Source of the DNA: a virus
Direction: 5' to 3' (one strand)
Length of the DNA stretch: 48,069 nucleotides
IMG/VR virus record: IMGVR_UViG_3300042398_000275
Span: 1-48,069 of that record
Positions 1-12,700 of the stretch are shown here, piece after piece. The position numbers and the translations under genes were made by a program. The first letter of the stretch is position 1, and each line of letters opens with the position of its first letter. The notes beneath the pieces were generated by a model. It was not told the origin of the DNA. It made no database searches and saw nothing but the letters and a program-made list of their open reading frames with translations.

Positions 1-1
1 T

Positions 2-340
2 AAAAAGTTTCGTTTAGTGGATAGTCCACTAGTAGTACGAGACTTTCTAAACGCATTAAATATTCCTCAAGGTCAGAAAGTTGGTCAACCCAGTTATGGC
101 ACTACCATATGGTCTTTTGTGTTTGAGCCAAACACACCCGATACACAATATAAACTAGAGAACGAAATTAAACGTGTGGCTAGTCTCGATCCTAGATTAT
201 TGCTTAATTCAGTCAAAGCTTTTCCAAAAGAAAATGGAATTTTACTAGAATTAGAAGTTGCAGTTGCTCCCTTCAATCAAGCTCGATTGCTTAGTGTATT
301 CTTCAGCCAAGCCACAAATAGAGCGGCAGTTCAGTACTAA
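2..340 (+). CDS. gp25: Baseplate wedge protein, gp25-like (5' end outside window)
   Basis: This is the T4 gp25-type wedge protein that helps join the baseplate to the tail tube and sheath. The frame is open from base 2, so the gene very probably starts upstream of the window; a GTG at 17 is in frame but would cut into the conserved domain. About 112 residues are visible against about 132 in T4 gp25. The core pattern is present: a P-x-YG-T turn (QPSYGTTIW) followed by a helix and the DPRL motif, matching the EPR motif of gp25 (family knowledge). It lies 51 bases before the gp6-like gene, which is the T4/cyanophage order and supports the call. The first residues and the true start cannot be seen. 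Confidence 0.85.
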   Translation, partial: KKFRLVDSPLVVRDFLNALNIPQGQKVGQPSYGTTIWSFVFEPNTPDTQYKLENEIKRVASLDPRLLLNSVKAFPKENGILLELEVAVAPFNQARLLSVFFSQATNRAAVQY

Positions 341-366
341 CCGAAAAAAACACGGTTTTTAGGTAT

Positions 367-374
367 GATAAATA
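367..374 (+). promoter_or_regulatory. Late-promoter-like box before the gp6-like gene
   Basis: GATAAATA lies 17 bases before the ATG at 392, in the 51-base gap after the gp25-like gene. It fits the NATAAATA late-promoter pattern described for T4-like cyanophages. The same box recurs before two other structural genes here. Assigned from sequence similarity only. Confidence 0.5.
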
Positions 375-391
375 CTTAAAAGAGAATAACT

Positions 392-3300
392 ATGGCTACA
401 AGTTCAAGACAATCAGCATTATTTGGCGTCAACGATTGGCAAGCAATCTACCAAACCTTCCGCGAAGCCGATTTTAAAAGTTATGATTATGAAACTTTAC
501 GTAAAAGTTTCATTGATTACTTACGTGTGTACTACCCGGAAACGTTTAACGATTTCACAGAATCGTCAGAATTTATCGCCCTGCTAGATATTATTGCTTT
601 CATGGGTCAAGGTCTTGCTTTCCGTAATGACGTAAATACACGTGAAAACTTTATTGATACTGCTGAACGCCGTGACTCAGTTATTAAACTTGCTAACTTA
701 GTTTCCTATACACCTAAGCGTAACTTAGCCGCTCAAGGTTATCTAAAAGTTGTAAACATCCAGACTACACAGAACATCACTGACTTGAACGGTGTAAATT
801 TAGGCAATCTTCCTATTCTTTGGAATGATCCTGCAAACCCATCTTGGTTAGAGCAATTCAATACAATTATCAATGCGGCATTGGTTGATACTCAGCGTGT
901 AGGACGTCCTGCAAACGTTGCTGATTTGCTAGGCGTAACAACTAGCGAGTACACATTACAAATACCAACCTCAGCATTGCCGATCGTTCCATTCAACTCA
1001 ACCGTTGACGGTATCACAATGAACTTTGAATTATGCAGTGTAACTAGTGTTGACGCTGATTATATGTACGAAATTCCTCCTGCACCTAGCGGTCGTTTCA
1101 ACATGCTGTATCGTAATGACAAATTAGGTTATGGTAGTCCAAATACTGGGTTCTTCTTCTATTTCAAGCAGGGATCACTACAGAATTATGATTTCAATTT
1201 GCAACAACAAATCAGTAATCAAGTTATTAACATCGACATTCAAGGCATCAATAATGAAGATACATGGTTGTATCAATTGAACGCCAACAATGGTACTAGA
1301 GCACTTTGGACAAAAGTAGACAACATTTATGCTGATGCATACTTGCAAAACGAAACTAGCAACCGTACGATTTTCTCAGTAAACTCACGATTCAATGACC
1401 AAGTTAGCTATGTTTTTGGTGATGGTGTGTTTAGTCAGATTCCAGTTGGTTCTTATAGAGCATATGTACGTGCAGGCAATGCATTGACATACACGATTGA
1501 TCCAACTGAAATGCAAGGTATTACGGTATCATTCAGCTATATAAATCGTGTAGGTAAAACTGAAATTTTGACATTGGGATTAGAACTACAACTTCCAGTC
1601 TCAAATGCACAAGCACGTGAGCCATTAGCACAAATTAAACAACGTGCTCCTACAAGATACTACACTCAAAACCGTATGGTTAATGGTGAAGATTATAACA
1701 ACTTCCCATATACATTATACAGTTCTATCATCAAGTCAAAAGCGATTAATCGCTCAAGTATAGGTGTGTCTAAGAACTTAGACATTTTAGATCCTACTGG
1801 TAAGTATTCAAGCCTAAATAGTTTTGCTACCGACGGTGCATTGTGGCAAGATGACACAACTGGTTATCTATCATTGACTATCAATACTGTTGGTAACATC
1901 ATCACGTTCCTAACAGATACATTAGGTAGTGTATTATCTAGCAATCGTGTAGTTCAATACTATACACAAAATTTCCCCCAGTATTCTATCAACGCGGCAT
2001 CAGGTGATGGCACTGTATATTGGAATGCAAGTACTGTTGATGCAAACTCATTGACAGGATATTTCTTTAACATTGTAGATGGTACTGATACTTCTATTCC
2101 AATTGGTACATACTCTACAAACAATGTTAAGTATATAACAGCTGGTGCATTGATTAAATTTATAGCACCAAGTGGTTTCTATTTTGATTCAAACAATCGT
2201 TTAGTTGCAGGCATTGCAAGTCCAAGTGACCAAACAACTATTTGGACAACAGTTCTTTCAGTAACCGGTGACGGCTACAACAACGGTCAAGGTAACTTTG
2301 CTAATGGTACAGGACCAGTAACATTAAATGGTTACGTACCTGAAGGTGCCATTCTAACTACTGTGTTACCATCGTTTGATAATTCATTATCAAACGAAAT
2401 TGTACAAGAGTGTATTATTCGTATGGAGTTACAACAAAACTTCAGTTTGGTATTTAACAACTCTTTGACAATTGCACAGGATCGTTGGTCTATTGAACAA
2501 TACGATAATGCAAATTGGTTCGTTCGTTTTCAAGCTGACATTAGCGGAAACGGTCGTTATACAGTAACATATCGTTCGTTGAGATATTACTTTGGTAGTG
2601 TTGAGGATACTCGTTTCAGTTTTGAACGTGATAAACTAGTTTATGATCCTTTTAGTGGCAAAATTCTACAAGACTTTGTTAATGTCCTGGCCACAAACAC
2701 ACAACCAAACAGTAACTACCCATTATCTAAAAATGTTTCAGTAAACATCGTTGGTCAACCAGTAGCGAGCGATGGCTACATCAATGACTTTGAAGTTGAA
2801 GTTGCAAGTAATGATATTAACAATAGAGGATTGATTGTCAATCCAGATTTCTTTCAAACAGTTACAGGGTATGTGACTGGTGGCGCAAACACAGGCATCT
2901 ATGTATTCTTTGAGTTATTACAAGATGCTATTAACTTAACAAGATATCAAATTGTTCCTACTACTGATGTTGTTCAGTATCAAACAAAGACACAAATTGA
3001 AGTTGCAAAATACGATTACCCGCAAGGACAATTATTTTATGCATACGGTGAAAACATATTCTGGACTACTGTACAAGATAATACTGTACAAACTCCATTC
3101 TATGTTTTAATAGCGCAACCTCAATATTCTATGAAACCGGGTCGTCAAGGATTGCAATTCCAGTATCGTCACAATAGTAACAATACGACACGTATTGACC
3201 CGGCTACAACTAACATTATTGACTTGTATGTAGTTACACAAAGTTACTATACACAATATCAGAACTATATTAAAGATTCTACTAACACAGTACCTATGCC

Positions 3301-3766
3301 ACCTAAACCAACAATCAACGAATTGTCAGAGGCATATGGCCAACTCAATAATTACAAAATGTTGACTGATAGTGTGGTGTTAAATAGTGTAGTGTTTAAG
3401 CCTTTGTTTGGTCCTAAAGCAACCGCCGCACTAAGAGCAACTATTAAAGTTATAAAGGCCTCCAACACTAATGCAAGTGATAGTGAAATTAGAAGCGCAG
3501 TACTAACAGCAATGAATGCATATTTTGATATTAACAATTGGAACTTTGGAGATACATTTTATTTCTCTGAATTGAGCGCATACTTGCACGATCAAGTAGG
3601 TGAACTAATTAGTTCAGCCGTTCTTGTTCCAAATGATCCTACAATGAAGTTTGGAGATCTTTATGAAATAAAAAGTGCACCATACGAAATTTTCGTTAAT
3701 GCGGCAACTGCAAATGACGTATTAGTTATCGCATCGCTTACACCAGCAGAACTACAAATAGCATAA
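392..3766 (+). CDS. gp6: Baseplate wedge protein, gp6-like, enlarged
   Basis: This is a T4 gp6-type (baseplate J-related) wedge protein, which forms the ring joining baseplate wedges. Residues 15-125 carry the family's N-terminal pattern: a short helix, a LLDIIAFM-type segment, then ENFIDTAERRDSV and SYTPKR. A central FGDGVFSQIPVGS segment at about residue 345 matches the FG-G turn of J-like proteins, followed by a QNRMVNGEDYNNF stretch of the kind seen before the third domain. The C-terminus has the usual amphipathic region and a GDTFYFSELSAYL-like motif. At 1,124 residues it is much longer than T4 gp6 (660); the extra length is mostly beta-rich, Asn/Thr-rich sequence in the middle (about 460-1000). 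The gene is preceded by a late-promoter-like box and a weak AGAGAA ribosome site, and ends 10 bases before the giant gene. Confidence 0.85.
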   Translation: MATSSRQSALFGVNDWQAIYQTFREADFKSYDYETLRKSFIDYLRVYYPETFNDFTESSEFIALLDIIAFMGQGLAFRNDVNTRENFIDTAERRDSVIKLANLVSYTPKRNLAAQGYLKVVNIQTTQNITDLNGVNLGNLPILWNDPANPSWLEQFNTIINAALVDTQRVGRPANVADLLGVTTSEYTLQIPTSALPIVPFNSTVDGITMNFELCSVTSVDADYMYEIPPAPSGRFNMLYRNDKLGYGSPNTGFFFYFKQGSLQNYDFNLQQQISNQVINIDIQGINNEDTWLYQLNANNGTRALWTKVDNIYADAYLQNETSNRTIFSVNSRFNDQVSYVFGDGVFSQIPVGSYRAYVRAGNALTYTIDPTEMQGITVSFSYINRVGKTEILTLGLELQLPVSNAQAREPLAQIKQRAPTRYYTQNRMVNGEDYNNFPYTLYSSIIKSKAINRSSIGVSKNLDILDPTGKYSSLNSFATDGALWQDDTTGYLSLTINTVGNIITFLTDTLGSVLSSNRVVQYYTQNFPQYSINAASGDGTVYWNASTVDANSLTGYFFNIVDGTDTSIPIGTYSTNNVKYITAGALIKFIAPSGFYFDSNNRLVAGIASPSDQTTIWTTVLSVTGDGYNNGQGNFANGTGPVTLNGYVPEGAILTTVLPSFDNSLSNEIVQECIIRMELQQNFSLVFNNSLTIAQDRWSIEQYDNANWFVRFQADISGNGRYTVTYRSLRYYFGSVEDTRFSFERDKLVYDPFSGKILQDFVNVLATNTQPNSNYPLSKNVSVNIVGQPVASDGYINDFEVEVASNDINNRGLIVNPDFFQTVTGYVTGGANTGIYVFFELLQDAINLTRYQIVPTTDVVQYQTKTQIEVAKYDYPQGQLFYAYGENIFWTTVQDNTVQTPFYVLIAQPQYSMKPGRQGLQFQYRHNSNNTTRIDPATTNIIDLYVVTQSYYTQYQNYIKDSTNTVPMPPKPTINELSEAYGQLNNYKMLTDSVVLNSVVFKPLFGPKATAALRATIKVIKASNTNASDSEIRSAVLTAMNAYFDINNWNFGDTFYFSELSAYLHDQVGELISSAVLVPNDPTMKFGDLYEIKSAPYEIFVNAATANDVLVIASLTPAELQIA

Positions 3767-3776
3767 GTATTATATT

Positions 3777-6700
3777 ATGGCATCTAGAATTAGAACATTA
3801 AACTTCTTACCAGAAGTATTTCAAACCACAACTAACAGCCAATTTTTGGGTGCGACATTAGATCAACTTGTCCAGCAACCAGAAATTAAACGAATTGAAG
3901 GCTATGTTGGTAGTAAATTTGGTTACGGTGTAAACGCTAAAAATTACTACGTTACTGAACCTACGAAAACAAGAACAGATTATCAATTAGATCCAGGTGT
4001 TGTCTTTACTAAGACAAATGAATCAGTAGCAAAAGATTTTATCAGCTATCCTGGCATGTTGGATGCATTGAATCTAGAAGGTGGATTGACACAAGATAAC
4101 AATCGTTTATTCACAAGCCAATTATATTCTTGGGATAGCTTCACTAACCTAGACAAAATTATTAACTTCAATCAGTATTACTGGATTCCTCAAGGTCCTG
4201 CTAGCGTTGTTGTTTCTAGTGAAACTGTTTTCTCCTCTAACGATTATAACGTATTCGATCTTCCAAATGGTTATAACATTGTTCCGGTAACTGCATCTAC
4301 TAGCTCCGGAACTACTAACCCAACGCTAACATTGTTACGTGGCGGCACATACACATTTGCAGTTAACCAAGACACACAATTTTGGATTCAAGGCAAACCG
4401 GGTATTACTGGTTACGACCCAGCACAACCAAACGTGCAAACACGTGACGTACTAGGTGTTGATAACAACGGCGCAAGTCAAGGCATTGTTACATTTACTG
4501 TGCCTCCTAAAGACGGACAAGACAATTACAACTTCCCAGGTAACAACCTAGTTGATGTCGTTAGTACTTTACCCTTTGCTAATATAAACGGGGCAAGACT
4601 TGCAGACATTGGTAGTATTGATGGTGTAACATCATTAGATGGATTAACTGTGATGTTCTACAATACAGGTATTCCAAACGAAGTTGGTTATGTTTCTAAC
4701 TTCTTTGACTATACGCCATTCGATCAAAACGATAGTTTAACTGCACTAGAAACTATTACAGTTACAGCAACTACTGCGTCAACTGATGCAATCACCTGTA
4801 GTAGTACTGCAAACCTAGTTGTTGGTAACGCTATTATTTTCAATGGAAATCCTTTTGGTGGATTGGCAGCGTATTCAACAACATTGCCAAATACAATTTA
4901 TTATGTAGAGTCTGTTATTAACTCTACTCAGTTTACTGTTTCTACTACACCAGATGGTTCTGTGTATCCATTGTCTGACGGCACCGGCACAATGACTGCG
5001 GTAGCTAATCAAGGTCTATATGAACAAGGTTACTATACTACAGTAAGTGAAAACTTCTATACTATTCAGTATTTAGGTGATCCTACAGATCCAGTGTTGC
5101 GTTTGAAACAAGCCAATGAAATCCCTACTAATCAAAAGATTACTGCTACATTTGGTACAGAATGGATAGCTAGAAGTTTTTACAAAAATCCATCAGGTAT
5201 AGTATTACTAATACCATACCTAAGTGCTCAACTAGATACCTTATATTATCAAGATGGCACATCCGCTAATAAAGTTGGTGTAATAAGATTAATTGAAAGT
5301 AACGTCCTTAACACATTAGATGTTGAAAGAGATATTTTAGGTCAACAACAATATACTGCAACAAATGGTGTTGTGTTTACTAATGGTTTAAAAGTTACAT
5401 TCCAAGGTGACGTACTCCCGTCAAGCTATTTGACAGGTGAATACTATGTAGAAGGTGTAGGCACTGCAATTGAATTACGTCCCGTAGAAGATTTTATTGC
5501 ACCAGAGGCTTTTACTGCGAATACATATATTCCATGGGATACTGCTGGATGGGATTCTGCTAATTGGGAAGGTGATTCCTACATACCCGTAATACCGGAC
5601 TACATCACTATTTCTAGAAATTCAATGGATCAGAATGCATGGTCACGTAGTAATCGTTGGTTCCATATTGATGTAATCAATGCTACTGCAACGTACAATA
5701 ACAATCCGGATTTGATAACACTGTATGCTACTTCTGCATACAAAGCAAAACGTCCAATTATTGAATTCTATCCTAATATAAAGATGTTTAACTCTGGGTC
5801 TGAGGGCAAAGCACCGGTTGACTTCATTGATGTAAGAACAACTGATGCATTCACTTTAGTTGCTGGTCAAGAAAATTACTATCCGGATGTTGAAGTTTAT
5901 ACTGCATACACAGGTACAATCATTGACACTGTAACTCCAGTAAATACCGCAACGATTACAGTACCTGCTTCAGATGTAGTTGTAGTTGGAGTTGGTGCAC
6001 TCACTGTAGGTCAATATATTACTGACTCTGCAAATCAATTACCTAGAAATACTCAAATTTCCTCAATTTCGGGAACTACTACTCTTACTATTGAAGTAAA
6101 CTGGTTAGACGGCACAAGCAAATATTTACCAACAACAACCAATGTATCCTTTATTGCGACTGACACTACAAGTGATAACTATGCACTATTTGATGGTGCA
6201 AAAGTAATTTTTACGGCTGATACAAATGTTAACGTAAGAAACAAAGTTTATGTTTCACGTTTCTCTACGATCACCGGATCATCTACTCCTGTTATAACTT
6301 TAACAGAAGCCAAAGACGGTGATGTTTTTGCTGACCAACAAACAGTTGCCTTACGTGGATATGCTAATAACGGCAAAGAGTTTTGGTTCGACGGCTCATT
6401 ATGGATAAAAGCTCAACAAAAGACTGAACTAAATCAACCACCATTATTTGATGTGTTTGATAAAAATGATGTCAGCTTTGGTGACGCTTCATTATACATA
6501 GGTACTTCTTTTACAGGTTGTAAATTATTTGGATATGGTATTGGAACAGGTCTAGATGATACTGTTTTAGGATTCCCTATTAGGTATAGTTCTATAGACA
6601 ACGTAGGTGACATTAGTTTTGATGTTTCATTAAATTCAGACACATTTGATTATGTCAGCGGTACTAACCCAATAACACAAAACGTAAACACTGGATATGT

Positions 6701-9700
6701 ATTTCAATACGGTACTAGAGAATTGTTTACTCGTCAGCTTGGCTGGCAAACTTCGGTATCACCTAGTGTTCAATATCAATTGTTCTCGTTCAATTATGAT
6801 CCATTAAATCCTACAACTGAATTTGTATGTGATATTTCAAAATCATCAAGCACAAGTACTAATTGGCCTACTATTGAAGTTGCAATCAACAACGTAATTG
6901 TTCCGTACAGTGAATTTACAGTGACAGTAAGCCCTAACTCTACGACAGTAGTATTGAACACATCACCTGTTACAGAAACAGTTGTTCAAATTTCCTTATT
7001 GAGTGACCAAGTAAGTCCAACGGCTTTCTATTCTATACCTACTAACTTAAATAACAACCCATTGAATGCTGATATCATTACAGCAAACGTGGGTGATATT
7101 CGTGGTCAATATCAAAGCGCATTCTATAACAATCCCAATACAACTGGCAATGTATTTGGCCCTAACAACTATCGTGATTTGGGTAATATGGTTCCGTGGG
7201 GCGACAAGATCATTCAAAACAGTGCAAGCTTAGTATTGCCCGGAGCATTCTTACGCAAGCAAGAACACAACTTGTTCAACGCATTATTATTCAATGACAG
7301 AGAATACATTAAGTTTAAAAACCAATTAGTGTACACTGTACAGAACAGCGATTATACACAAAGATATAATCCATCCGTGATGCTTGATGACTCTTTGGAT
7401 CAAATTACTGCAACCAAAGATAACAGTCAGCCGTTCTTTTGGTCTGATATGCTACCCGGCAAATCAGCTTACATTACTAACACATACTCATTTGCTAATA
7501 GCTTGGATGTTTCTATCTATCCATTGTCTAGAGTCTATGACTTCACTACTGCAAATTATTATGGTGTACTTGTTTATTTGACTAGAACAACTAATGGAAT
7601 CACTACCACACAACAACTAATCAAGAACCAAGATTACACTATAAGTGAAACAGCACCTTCATTAACAGTAACAACAGACTTGTTACCGGGTGACGTTGTT
7701 ACTATTAAGGAATACAATCAAACATATGGTTCTTATGTTCCTAATACTCCAACTAAGTTGGGATTATATCCTGCATATATTCCTGAAGTAATCTTAGATG
7801 AAAATTATAACGAACCTACATATTTTATCAAAGGACATGATGGTTCATACAACAAACTGTACGGTGACTATGATCCTACGACAGGTATTCTTGTAGATTT
7901 CAGAGACCAAGTTCTATTAGAATTTGAATTACGTGTTTATAACAATTTGAAGATCAGTTCAGTTATTCCTATTAAAGCATATGAGGTTCTACCTGGATTC
8001 TTTAGAGACATTGACTATTCATACGCTGATTGGTTATACATTTACTCACCTAATTTCTTGAGTTGGGCAGGACAGAATAGACTTAACTATAAGACACAGT
8101 ATTACAATAGCGGCAACTACTTCACTTATAACTATACTCAAAGTGGAAACTCAATAGATAATAGTCCTATCAGTCAAGGCTATTGGAGAGGGATATATCA
8201 GTATTTCTATGATACAACAACTCCTAATACTACACCATGGCAAATGTTAGGTTTTACTGAGATGCCAACTTGGTGGACAAGTCGTTATGGTTCTGCACCG
8301 TATACAAATGATAACTTAGTATTGTGGAGTGATTTAGCGCAAGGTATTGACTGGAATAATGGTGATCCAATTGTTATTCCTGAAGCTGTTCGTGACGGAT
8401 TGCTAGAGATTATTCCTGTTAACTCAGCAGGAGAATTACTACCACCTATAGAAACACTTGTTGGTAGTTATAATCAAAAACTTTTCCAACGTGATTGGAA
8501 AGTAGGTGATGGCGCACCGGTAGAATTTAGTTACCGTCGTAGTTCTAGTTATCCATTTGACTTGATGAAGATCATGGCTTTGATGAAGCCAGCAGAATTC
8601 TTTAACTTGGGAGTAGACCTAGACAATTACAAGTACAATGCTGAATTTAATCAGTATCTAGTGAACGACAGAAGCCATTTGAGGATCAACGAGATTGAAA
8701 TCTACGGCAATGGTACTGCAAAGACCTCATACATCAACTGGATAGTTGATTATGAAAAACAAGTAGGTATTGATGCTACTACAAATATCACTGAGATGTT
8801 AGACAATATGGATGTACGTTTAGTATATCGTTTAGCTGGCTTCAGTGATAAAACGTTGTTGAAATTCTATGTAGAAAAATCCACAGCAAACAGTAACAAT
8901 AGTAGCTTGTTGATTCCTGATGAAAGCTATCAAGTTTTATTATATGATAATCAAGCATTCAACAGAATCAGTTACTCAGGAGTTGTGATTCAAATAGCAA
9001 CAAACGGCGGATTCACTGTCTTTGGTAATTCACAGACAGTTGCATACTTTAAGACTTTGAAACCAAAGTTTGGTGGCACCTACACGTCTATTGATGTTGA
9101 GCAACTATCAGTAAGGATTGCGCCAGAGCACTTTGACCAAATTCAACTAGTACCATACAACACTACATTCTATACTGTTCAAGAAGTTTCTCAATTCTTA
9201 TCTGATTACGGTGCTTACTTAACAAGTTTGGGCATGAAATTCCAAGACCTAGAGAATGAATTAGAAATCAACTGGAATCAGATGATTGCAGAGTTCTTGT
9301 ATTGGGCGCAAACAGGATGGAGTGCAGGTAGTATTGTTACATTGAACCCTTCTGCAAAGAGTTTGGTCATCAATAAAGACAGCAATATCGTACAACCGTT
9401 AACACTTCAACAATCTAACTTTGTATTGAACCAAAACTTATACCCTATTCAACTTAACGAATTGGCTGTCGTTCGTCAAGAAACTGAATTTAGAGTTACT
9501 GCTCTAAATCAAGGCGATATTATGTCGTATGGTCAATTCAACCTAAGCAATTTTGAACACGGTATTGTTTTCAATAACGAAACACTATTTGGTGACGTTC
9601 TTTATAATCTTACAACTGGATTACGTCAGACTAGAATTACAGTACGAGGCGCTAAATCTGCTAATTGGAATGGAACAGTTGATGCAGCCGGCTTTATCTA

Positions 9701-12700
9701 CAACCAAAGCAACATTAAAGAGTGGAGCAGAACCGCAAAATATACTAAAGGTGAGATTGTAACCTTTAAGAACAAGTACTGGGTTGCAACTAAAGTAATT
9801 CAACCTAGCGAGACCTTTAAAGAAGCAGATTGGAAAAGAACAAACTACGATGAAATTCAAACAGGTTTGTTACCAAATGCAAGTACCCGTAGCTATGAAA
9901 GCACATTGTACTATGATATAAATCAGGCTAACTTAGAAAAAGATGCAGACCTATTAAGTTTCAGTTTGATTGGATATCGACCACGTGACTACATGGCTCT
10001 TGCAGATTTGACTGATATTACTCAAGTCAACGTATACAAGAACATGATTAAAAACAAAGGTACATTGAACGCAGCCTCTGCATTCAGAGGTGCTAACTTA
10101 CCACAAGGTGGCATTGATTATGATATCTATGAAAATTGGGCAATCAAAGCAGGTGAATTTGGTGGTGTACTAAACAATAACTTTGTCGAATTCAAAATTA
10201 ATCAAAACTACATGACAGGAAACCCTTCTATTGTCGGGTTAACTAACGGTGTATTTAATGTGGGTGTACAACAAGAAGTACCATTGTACTCACTGTTTAA
10301 CTATGGGCGTCCAATTACTAATGTTGATGTACTTCCAACTGCAAGCGCGGCCGAACCTTCTACCGTGTATCCAGATGCAGGTTATGTAAACTTCAATGAC
10401 GTTAAGATGTCTGCATTCTATTATGCTCAGATGCCTAACGCAATTAACAAGAGCGGTGTAGTAATTCCTATACAAGACTTCTATGTACGTGACTATGTAT
10501 GGTTGGCTAATTATTTAGAAACTTGGCAAGTGTACACAACTGCACCTATAGGTCAAATTACAAACGCTAAGAACAATTTGAACGACACTGTTACAATTAC
10601 GTTCAAGACGCCTCACACTCTAAGACAATATCAACCTTTTTCAATCGTAAACTTTGATGTTGCAATTGATGGTTACTACTTAGCAACAATTGTCATTGAC
10701 CAGTATAGAGTATTGATTAGCAAGACTCTTGATCCTAGTATTAAGAATATTACTGGACAAGGTATTGGATTGAAGTTCACATCTCAACGTGTGGCAACTC
10801 CTTCTGAGATTAATACATTACCTCTATTAGATTCTGAATTCAGAAAGAACACAGTTTGGGTTGACACAGCCACTGACGGGTCATGGGGTGTGTACAGAAA
10901 ATCTATCAACTATCAACTTGAGAATCAAATAACAAAAACCTCTAGTGAATCTTTAGGTAGTGCAGTTGCTATTGGTGATGCACTTGGTTACTTAATTGGT
11001 GATGCAGATGCAGGATCAGTGTATCGTTATACTTATAACGATTTGGTTAATGAATATCAGATTATGCAGACACTAACAGGCGGTATTAGCTTTGGTAGCA
11101 CTATCGAATACTCAGGCAATTTATATGCAATTGCTGAAACAACTGGCGTAACTAGAAATGTAAAACTGTATCAATTACTACAGACTACAACATCTGATGA
11201 TTTGATTTTGATTCAAACATTGCCTTATACTGCAGGTGGATCCGTTAATGCGCCTTGGGGAACATCAATTGCTATATCTGGAGATCAAAATTGGATCTAT
11301 ATTTCTGACATTGAACAAAATACTGTTCATGTTTACGAACGATCAAACATACCTACAACAGCAGGATATTTTGTAGTTGGACAAACATACACGATTCAAA
11401 GTATTGGTACAACTGATTTCACTACAGTTGGAGCCGCATCTAACGATGTAGGTGTTTCATTCATCGCAACTGGTGTTGGTTCTGGTACGGGTGTTGCAAA
11501 CAAAACAACATATATCAATATCACTTCAATCGACGGTGATGCACTAGGTCTAACTACTGCCGGTGACAACTTTGGTTATTCAATCGCTACAGATTTTTAC
11601 GGTGATGAAATTGTCATCGGTACTCCTAATCAAAACAACGGTACAGTGGATAACTGGGGTTACACTTATACATTCCAACGTCTATCTCAAAATGTTGAAA
11701 TTCGTTATAGTAGTATTTCACCTGCATCACAATCGTTACAGTTAGCATGGACTCCTACTACTGTTTCTAGAACGGTATCTTCTACTGATAGTACAGGTAA
11801 TAAAGTAACATTAACCAGCGTTTCTGGTATAACAGTAAATGATCCTATAATTTTTACTGGCACTATGACAGGTACAAACGTTTCTGTTAATTTAGTTTAT
11901 TACGTTGCAACTATCAACGTACCTAGCTCATATATTACTTTGAAAACGTCTAGAGAAAGTGCATCTACTGTATCTGTAACAACCAATGCATCTATCACTG
12001 GTGCAACTGCAACAGTTCAAACACAATCTTTAATCGTATCTAAAAATGGTACTGTTGTTACTGACAACAACTACGCAGTAGTAAGTGATTCTTTGATCTA
12101 CACTGGTTCACTAAACGCAGGTGATATTGTTAATGTAAGTGGTCACGAAATTGTGTTGCTACAAACATTGACAACTGAAGAAGCTCCTCAAACAGGATCA
12201 CAGTTTGGTATCTCTGTTGACGTAAACACCAACGCAAGTGAAATAATTATTGGTGCTCCATTCCAGTTAGATTCACAAGCACACGAAGGAACTGTATATC
12301 GCTATACAGATCCTGGTGCTAAGTATGGCACATATTTGGGAACAACAAATTGTAACGTTACTACAACACGCAAGTTATTGATTAATGGTTACTTAACATT
12401 TCTTCCTGCAGGAAACGCAGAAGTTGTAGCTAATGCAATTAAATCTGCAGGTATAACTAATGTGACTGCTGCCTCAGTAGATGGAAAACTTGCTATCTAC
12501 TTGTTGAATTATGATATAACAACTTATGACGAGAAGTTATACTTAGGTGTAGTTGACACTGCAACATTATCAGAATTAGGACTAACTGTTTTCACAAAGA
12601 CACAAGAAATTCTTTGCCCACATAAAATTGGACCTACTCAATTTGGTAGTAAAGTTAAATTTAATCAGTATGGTAGCTTTGTAGCAAGTGCTCCTACTGG

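Noticed and set aside
341-363. A-run/T-run hairpin AAAAAC-ACG-GTTTTT after the gp25-like gene
   Set aside because: The stem is only six mostly A-T pairs with a three-base loop and no clear GC core, too weak to call a terminator.
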